Assembly: GCF_949987515.2 (NCBI RefSeq)
Contig: NC_082687.1
Coordinates: 121,935,838-121,999,837 of the forward strand
Source of the DNA: Delphinus delphis
Lineage: Eukaryota; Chordata; Mammalia; Artiodactyla; Delphinidae
Length of the DNA: 64,000 nucleotides
Reading direction: 5' to 3'
The notes under the pieces were generated by a model, which worked only from the letters and a program-made list of their open reading frames with translations, had not been told where the DNA came from and made no database searches. Below, one piece after another: positions 57,301-64,000 of the stretch. The translations under genes and the position numbers were made by a program. Positions within the stretch are counted from its first letter, which is position 1. Each line of letters opens with the position of its first letter.

Positions 57301-57494
57301 AGTTTCCACTTGAACAAAGATAGAAAATGATTTAAAGAGTATTTTCTCAATTCTCTCAAGGAAGGTACACAACAAATATTCTAGAGGCATTGAAGTGAAG
57401 TTAATTTATTACATAATATGAATGATTAGGGCAGTAGGACTTGCCTCCCTTCCACGTCTGGTTAAGAAAAAACCTGCACTAAACACTTGCTATA

Positions 57495-57655
57495 TGAAAT
57501 ATTGTCTGAAGACCAACAGCATAATCATCATCAGATAACTTATTAAAAATATAGAATCTCAGAACTCCTCCTCTTCACCTACTACGAAATCTGCATCTTA
57601 ACCATGATCCCTAGGTGAGTCATATGTACATTAAAGTACATTTTAAAATGCTGGG
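57495..57655 (-). mobile_element. MER5-like hAT DNA transposon fossil
   Basis: 'gaccaacagcataatcatcatc', 'atagaatctcagaactcctc', 'ctgcatcttaaccatgatccc' and 'acattaaagtac' are the complement of MER5-type elements. Confidence 0.65.
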
Positions 57656-57659
57656 TAAA

Positions 57660-60530
57660 TTCTGGGCTCTTTGGAATGAGAGCACCAGTCTGGGGTTTGT
57701 TTTTTTTTTTAATCTTTTATATCTCTATTTCCTGATACAGTGTCTAGATAGAACATAATAAGCCCAACCAAATATGTGATGAATAAAACATAACACTGGC
57801 TCAGTGTCAATCATTAAATTTCATTATATATTTGATTATCAGAAATCTAACTATTATTTGCAAAGTAGAACTTATGGCTATGAGGAAATGAGTAATGAGC
57901 CAGACATGATGTGAAACAGGAAGACTGGTTGAAAAGTTACAAAGCTTAGAATGGAATAAACAATAGGCTCTAGTTGTGCACTGAAATGAAAAGTTTTAAA
58001 GAATGTAGGCCCCTCTAACAGAAAGAGTTAAAGATAGAAAAGGGAAGGGTAAGTCATGGAGAAATGCCCTTGCCAACATTTATTATTTTGCCTGGACCAA
58101 TCTGATATATCTCTTCTAGGTCAGTGATTCTTAACCCCACCTAATATTGCTAGATATTCCATTCCTACAACCTCCAGGTATTTAAAGCATGTACCTAGGG
58201 ATGTTTCACTGAAATATAAACAAGTCTTTTCAGCTGATTCATAGTATGAGCCATTTTTTTCCTACCTTCCAGATGTGGCCACTCTCTGCTGCTCACACTG
58301 TATCTTCCAGACTCTGCTTTCACCTGTGCTGGGTGTCCCCACTAATCCTGCTTGGCATTTCTACCTGTACTGTGCAGACCAGCCCCTCTTTATAGCTATT
58401 AGCATGTACACCGTTTAGCCTCCTCAGCTAATGCCATTGCCATTCCTGTTGGGAGGCTTTGACACAAGTAAAGTACTAAGATTTCCACTGCATCTGAAGC
58501 TTAAACATAAACAAGACTGTTCCAGAACATCCATGCGATCGAGTTGTACCGTATTCTACGTAAGAATGCAGAGAATGCCTCCATCTCTGCCTTCTCTCTC
58601 AAAGAATAAAATGCTGCAGTTAACAAAATAATATTTAATTTAGTTCACTGTAACTTAAGTGATATTCATATGCCATAAAAAATAAAGCAAGAAGGAGACA
58701 TCTAAATTAATTAAACTCATATGGGTGTTGAAATTTTTTTTTAAATGTTAGGGATCACTAGGTAATATGATAATATCATACTATTTTCCATATTATTTCT
58801 AACATCATGAAACATCATATAAAACAAAGTTTATAGTCAAGTCACAAGCTTTTAATCAATTCAGACCACTTTTCAGAATGCCACTGTGAGCTGTCTGCAA
58901 CAGCTGTTTTGCAGCTGCAGTGAATTTGACATGTTCTGAAATCACCATGGAATGCTCCAGATCCTTTGGAAATACAGAGCAAAGCCTAAGGAATAAAAAT
59001 TGTAGTCTGCCGTGCTTGACAAAATCGGGGAAGACATGTTTTAGAGAGTATGAGTGCATGATTATTTTAAAGAATTCCAAATGTGAGTAACTGTAGTACT
59101 TAGAAGGTTTAATTATACACACATATATATCACACACATGCTACTGATACCATTTTCAATAATTTATTGCAAATTTTTTTCAACATTGAGAAAAATTGAA
59201 ATAATTTTACAGTGAATACTTGTATATCTGCCACCTACTACTACTATTTTATCATACTCTCTTTATGAAATATCTATCCAACTATTCATCCTTCTATCAA
59301 TCCATTAATTATCTCATTTTCTATATATTGTTGATACTTTCTTAACTACCTAATATGGAAGTACCCAATTTAAAAGAGCCAAATGTAATCTTTCAGAGTA
59401 TAACTGTCAGTGTCTCATCTGAGAATTAGGGATTTTTAACACTGGAAGAGACCTTTAAATTCCTTTATTGCAATCACCTTATTGTTTAGTTATAGAAATT
59501 AAGCCATGCTTATTTTAAAGAGTTTGAGTAAGTATGCCTAACTAATTAGTAACTAAACCTAGATTAGAAATCTTACTCTGTATTTTACCTACACATTGAC
59601 TTGGATAGGAAGAGAAAATTGTAAGATGCTAGTAAGATGAGGAGAATCAGGGAAGTGTGCTCTTTGTTAGAAGATTGAAGTGACTATCTTAATAGAGCAA
59701 TGCACAGCCGACTTAGCAGTGAGGTTTCAGAAGGAACTAGAGTTAAGTGAGTTAAGAGCCGAACATCTCTGAAAATCCTCCCACCGTGTAATCAAAAGAA
59801 AAAAAATCTGCTGGAAAAGCCTTAAGGCTAGCAGAAATCTTGTATGTGTGCCCAGTTTCTAAAATTATGGAATGTCAAGGGGATGAAAAATCTAAGGGTA
59901 ACTGAATATCGGAAGAAGGGAATCTGAGTGGGAGACACAGAGCATCTGCTGCTTAAATTCAGTTTGACAAACTCACAGATTGTCCCAATCAACGCAGTTT
60001 AGAGAGCATAGGAAGAATACATACTGTGGCTTACACATCCTCTTGAATAAGAGGTCCATTGCTAGAGGGGTGCTTAAAATTAACTTTCATCTTGCCCACA
60101 ATTAATATGCATTGTTTCCAGGCATATGCTTAGATAAGAGTTGCAACTCAGTTCAGAGAATGAAAGTGTCACCATTTACTCTCTTTGTCACGTGTATGTT
60201 TCCATGTCATGACAGAAGTTTTAAAAGATAATTTAAAATCAATGGGTGGATGAATGTTAGAGAATTGCTAAAATTTAGAAAATGTAAAATTCTTTACATT
60301 TTGATTCATACATGAAAGTTGGTAAAGCAGAAAATGCAGGATTTTACTCTTTTGTTTTATTTCTTTCTCTCACATCCTGTAAAACCTATCTTTTTCAGGA
60401 CTGTTTTCTTAGACACCAGCTGAATGACTAAAATATTTCCCTGAGACCATAGTTGTAGTAATTTAGAGTGCTTAAGAACTTGCGGGGAAATGTTTAAAAT
60501 TTACCTTCCTGAGCCCTAACGTAAAAGAGT
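57660..60530. other. Long unassigned stretch
   Basis: About 2.9 kb. 58,110-58,200 ('cagtgattcttaacccc') may be a short hAT end. 59,430-59,580 has MIR/L2-like wording but too decayed to call. Frames at 58,431-58,631 (plus, 66 codons) and 59,137-58,856 (minus, 93 codons) lack domains. Confidence 0.45.
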
Positions 60531-60537
60531 TCAACCT

Positions 60538-60839
<302 letters not shown>

Positions 60840-60939
60840 TCAACCTTCTGTATTTTTAAAAAACTCTCCAGGTGGTTCTTTAGGGGACTGATATTTGAGA
60901 ACTACTGGTATGAAGAGTTCTACATTAGAAGTCAAAAAG

Positions 60940-61020
60940 TCTGGTTTCTAGTTCTGGTCCTATAGTGATTATTGATTTATTGAGTAACCCTGCAGTCACT
61001 TACCTCTAGAATTTATTCTC
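60940..61020 (+). repeat. MIR-like fragment
   Basis: 'gtctggtttctagttctggtcc' and 'gagtaaccctgcagtcactta' resemble the MIR centre. Confidence 0.45.
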
Positions 61021-61490
61021 TGTGATGCTGTAGATGCTAGACCCATCTAGGAAAATAAAACATTTATTTTTCTTTTATGGAACTCTTCTCTGCACTACAA
61101 ACAATACAATAATAATGATTGTAGGACATATGAAAGATTTAAAGTCATGTATTTAAGAACCAAATACAATATCTAATACTAAGTAGTGCTCAATAAATTA
61201 TGGTTATAATTATAAAATTGTTAATACTATTAAGAAAAGGCATTAAACTCATCTGTTATTTAAGACGAGCCCTATAAGGTGCTAAATTGATTAAAGTATG
61301 TCTGAACAGCAGGGTCATCCTCTCTTAATGCTCCACTGGTCATAGTTTATCAGATGACTAACTCAGTTTAGGGTACCATAAGTGTGTGGTCTACTTAGGG
61401 AAAGCAAAAGGTAACAAAGGAAATGTTTGGGTCTATAGGCCCTGGAGAGACACCACAGGAAATAAATACATTTAGCCTCAAAAAGATAAG
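61021..61490. other. No recognisable feature
   Basis: AT-rich; nothing supported. Confidence 0.45.
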
Positions 61491-61594
61491 GTAAATGCTG
61501 TATCAGTCTCTTTGACTCTCAATTTCCTCATCTTCACAGTTGAACTAATGATTCCTATTCTCAGGCTGATGAATCAAAAACAATTGTAATCAAA

Positions 61595-61760
61595 TTCTAC
61601 CATGTCCTAGTTTTGCAAATTTGGCCCAACTAATTTACCTCTCTGAGCCTTAATTTCTTAATCTGTAAAATATTAAAAATATTTTACTGGGAATATTGCT
61701 AGGAAATACCTTATAGACTATGAGAATTCTTGGTGCATGATACCAGCTTAGTACTCAGGG
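61595..61760 (+). repeat. MIR SINE
   Basis: 'tttacctctctgagccttaat', 'ttcttaatctgtaaaatatt' and a later 'cttagtactcagggaatatt' follow MIR order to its 3' end. Confidence 0.6.
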
Positions 61761-61790
61761 AATATTTGCCAGTGCCGTGGCCTCATCTCT

Positions 61791-62249
61791 TAGTTTCCTA
61801 GGAATGCCACAACAAAGGATCACCAACTGCGTGGCTTCAAACAGAAGTGTATTATCTCATAATTCTGGAAACTAGAGTTTCAAAATCAAGGTGTCGACAG
61901 GGCCATTTTCCCTCTAAAATTTGTAGGGGAATTCTTCCTTGCCTCTTCCTAGCCTCTGGTGGTTTGTCGGCAATCTTTGATGGTCCTTATCTTGCAGCTG
62001 CCCAACCAGTTTCTGCTTTTACTGTCTCATAGCATCCTCCCTGTATGTCTCTGTCTTCACACGACCATCTTCTTATAAGGACATCGGTCATGCTGGAATA
62101 AAGGTTCACTCTACCGTCCAGTATGTCTTCATAGTAATGATTATATCTGCAACTACTCTAGTTCCAAATAAGGTCACTGTCCTAGGCGCTGGAGGTTAGG
62201 ACTTCAACAAATCTTTTTTCAAGGGGAACACAATTCAATCCATAACAAT
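61791..62249 (-). mobile_element. MaLR-like (MLT1-type) LTR
   Basis: The plus strand begins 'cttagtttcctaggaatgcc', has 'ataattctggaaactagag', 'gtctctgtcttcacacgacc' and 'cttataaggacatcggtc', and ends 'acacaattcaatccataaca'. This is the complement of MLT1-like LTRs and nearly full length. Solo LTR. Confidence 0.75.
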
Positions 62250-64000
62250 GCATCACTGTCTACTTTACCAGGGTTACAGTGAGCATTATGACAGATGAGA
62301 GCACTCCATACACAAAAATATAAATGTTACATACAGTTTTTTTCATCAAAGCCTTCACATAGATGAAGAGAAATTCTTGGAATGAGGAGGAATAGCAAAT
62401 ATTAACATATTTAAACCTAACCAAAAATAATTTAAGTGACACTTTAGAAAAACATAATAGCAATGATGTTTCTAAAATGACAGAATATACTCTTTAGTTG
62501 TCTTCTTTGGAAATACTTTGTAGAATGCTGGAGTTAAGTGATTTAATATTGGGAGATTGTGTTGGTCTAGAAAGTGCAGGTAAGACACTTAATACTACAA
62601 ATTGTAAAGTTCATATCTTACCCTACTAACTATATGTAATAAATAATATTTTACAGATATATGCCAATCATTTTTCTTGTTAGTGATATAAACAAAATTT
62701 CCTTTGTGCTACAAAGGGTAACTATTGGCAACCTATCTTTCTTTTTTCTATAAAGATGGGAAATCTGATATGAAAAACCTTGCCCACAAGTCCATGGCTA
62801 GTAAATAAAAAGGTCAGAGTTCAAGCCCATCATTTTGAATGAAAATCCTATCTGTTTTTCTTTGGTTGTTCATCTGTTCCTACTTTTTGTTGTTGTTGTT
62901 TTCTTCTGTTCATGACACTGGTAGTACTAGATGTGAAGGACAGTAGTAGCAATGACAGAGGATGTGACCAAGATGCTCATTGTAATTGTCCATTGATCAG
63001 AAATCCACATGGGAAGATAAAACTATCATTTGTAGTTTCCTTTCTGAAAATAAATGTTTCCCATTAATTTTTTGTTCTTACTACATTTCCTCAATTAATA
63101 TCCAATTACCTTATAAGAAATAGAAACCATTATGTGACAACAGTTTGTTCCATTGAAATGATGAAACATACAGCACTAACCATTTCATTTGTGTGCAGCA
63201 ATCAATTATATATGACTTTGGATTTACTCGAATCCAAATATAAACTCATTGGGATATAAGCTGAAATCAGTAAATGTCATGTGCAGATAAAGGAAACAGC
63301 ATGTCAACTTAACTCTGCTTGTTCTACTGCTTCCCTGGAGAACACTCAACTAGACATACCATAATTTTACTGTAGTGGGTTGAGTTACAAAGATTTTTTT
63401 CCTATACCAAAACAAAAAAATTATGTTCACCTTGGGAAAACATAAGATTTTGTCTCCAGAAGCTATTTCCAGCTGGCCTTCCCTAACCAGATCCCAGTGA
63501 TTGGACCAAAGACATGTGTTATATGCTAAGATCTAGCAGAAGTCCAAACTTTCAAAGTAACATCTGCAGAAAAATTACCAGCCAACATAAAAACATGTTC
63601 ATTGTTATTGAAATTGTGAAGCTTGCATCCTTTTGAATTTTTCTGCTTCAATGGGAATTCTTTATTCATAACTGCTCCAAGGCATTTTTTTTGGAACACA
63701 AAAGGATGGCTCATATTCTACTTTTTTATTCTCATAAATTATTCCTTAGTTGTCAAAGTCTAAAGTTCTACAATGATGCTTTATTTCCTTTTACACCCAC
63801 TCACCTAAACCTCCATTTCCAAAAGAGAGCACCTGGAAAATTTATACACTACACACTTTTTTACATTCCTAAAGAATTGGTTATGAAAACACTGATTGGA
63901 TTCTTAAGGTCAGTGTGATATGTTTGACTATATGTGATTCAGATAATCATGCTTTGCTAAAATGTCACAGATTAAAAGATGTGACCCAGAAGACTTAGCT
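62250..64000. other. No recognisable feature
   Basis: About 1.75 kb to the window end. Frames of 62-75 codons lack domains. A (TTG)n of four units lies near 62,887. Confidence 0.5.

Overview
The window is mammalian nuclear DNA and most likely cetacean. Seven complete copies of one tRNA-derived SINE are present. Its body begins with a gggcttccctggtggcgc-type head, carries pol III A- and B-box-like motifs, ends in a poly-A tail and is about 190-200 bp long. I recognise it as the CHR-type (CHR-2-like) SINE of whales, hippos and ruminants, in the form abundant in cetaceans. Cetartiodactyl-type L1 copies, MIR, L2, MER5 and MaLR remnants fit this. I found no bacterial-style gene, rRNA, intact tRNA or CRISPR array. 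I also found no exon of a host protein-coding gene that I could support: the long open frames lie in LINE-1 relics or SINEs, or are chance frames in unannotated or low-complexity DNA.

Layout. (1) 24-10,815 is a nested pile. An old L1 on the minus strand (ORF2 start, inter-ORF, ORF1 and 5' UTR, read right to left) was split by an ERVL-type LTR with a tRNA-Leu-like primer binding site (632 to about 1,500). It was split again by a near full-length younger L1 (1,658-9,176, minus), which itself holds two SINEs. (2) 10,827-20,687 holds a MaLR LTR, MIR, L2, old L1 pieces, an AT microsatellite grown inside an antisense L1, two SINEs and long unassigned stretches. (3) 20,701-23,806 is a 5'-truncated L1 with a perfect 13-bp target site duplication and a likely short 3' transduction. 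(4) 23,905-25,170 is an L2 split by a 470-bp terminal-inverted-repeat DNA transposon. (5) 25,170-28,130 is mostly unassigned and ends in a small CpG-enriched patch with a Z-DNA-prone tract and an 18-bp perfect palindrome. (6) 28,262-38,097 is a dense series of old L1 and L2 relics with two SINEs, a MaLR LTR and a 149-bp tandem duplication. (7) 38,098-64,000 is sparser. It has an LTR, L2 and MIR pieces, two MER5-like elements, an L1 with a twin-priming inversion (46,471-47,414), a 35-bp perfect tandem duplication inside a MIR, a SINE with a TC/TA/T microsatellite tail and a third MaLR LTR.

Functionally this reads as an intergenic or deep intronic gene-poor segment. Its 'genes' are dead retrotransposon ORFs: both younger L1 copies have lost the reverse transcriptase catalytic aspartate pair and carry many frameshifts. 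The most informative content is insertion history (nesting order, target site duplications, transduction, inversion) and a few structural DNA oddities. Repeat family names come from recognition of consensus features by eye. Boundaries of the old repeats are good to tens of bases at best.
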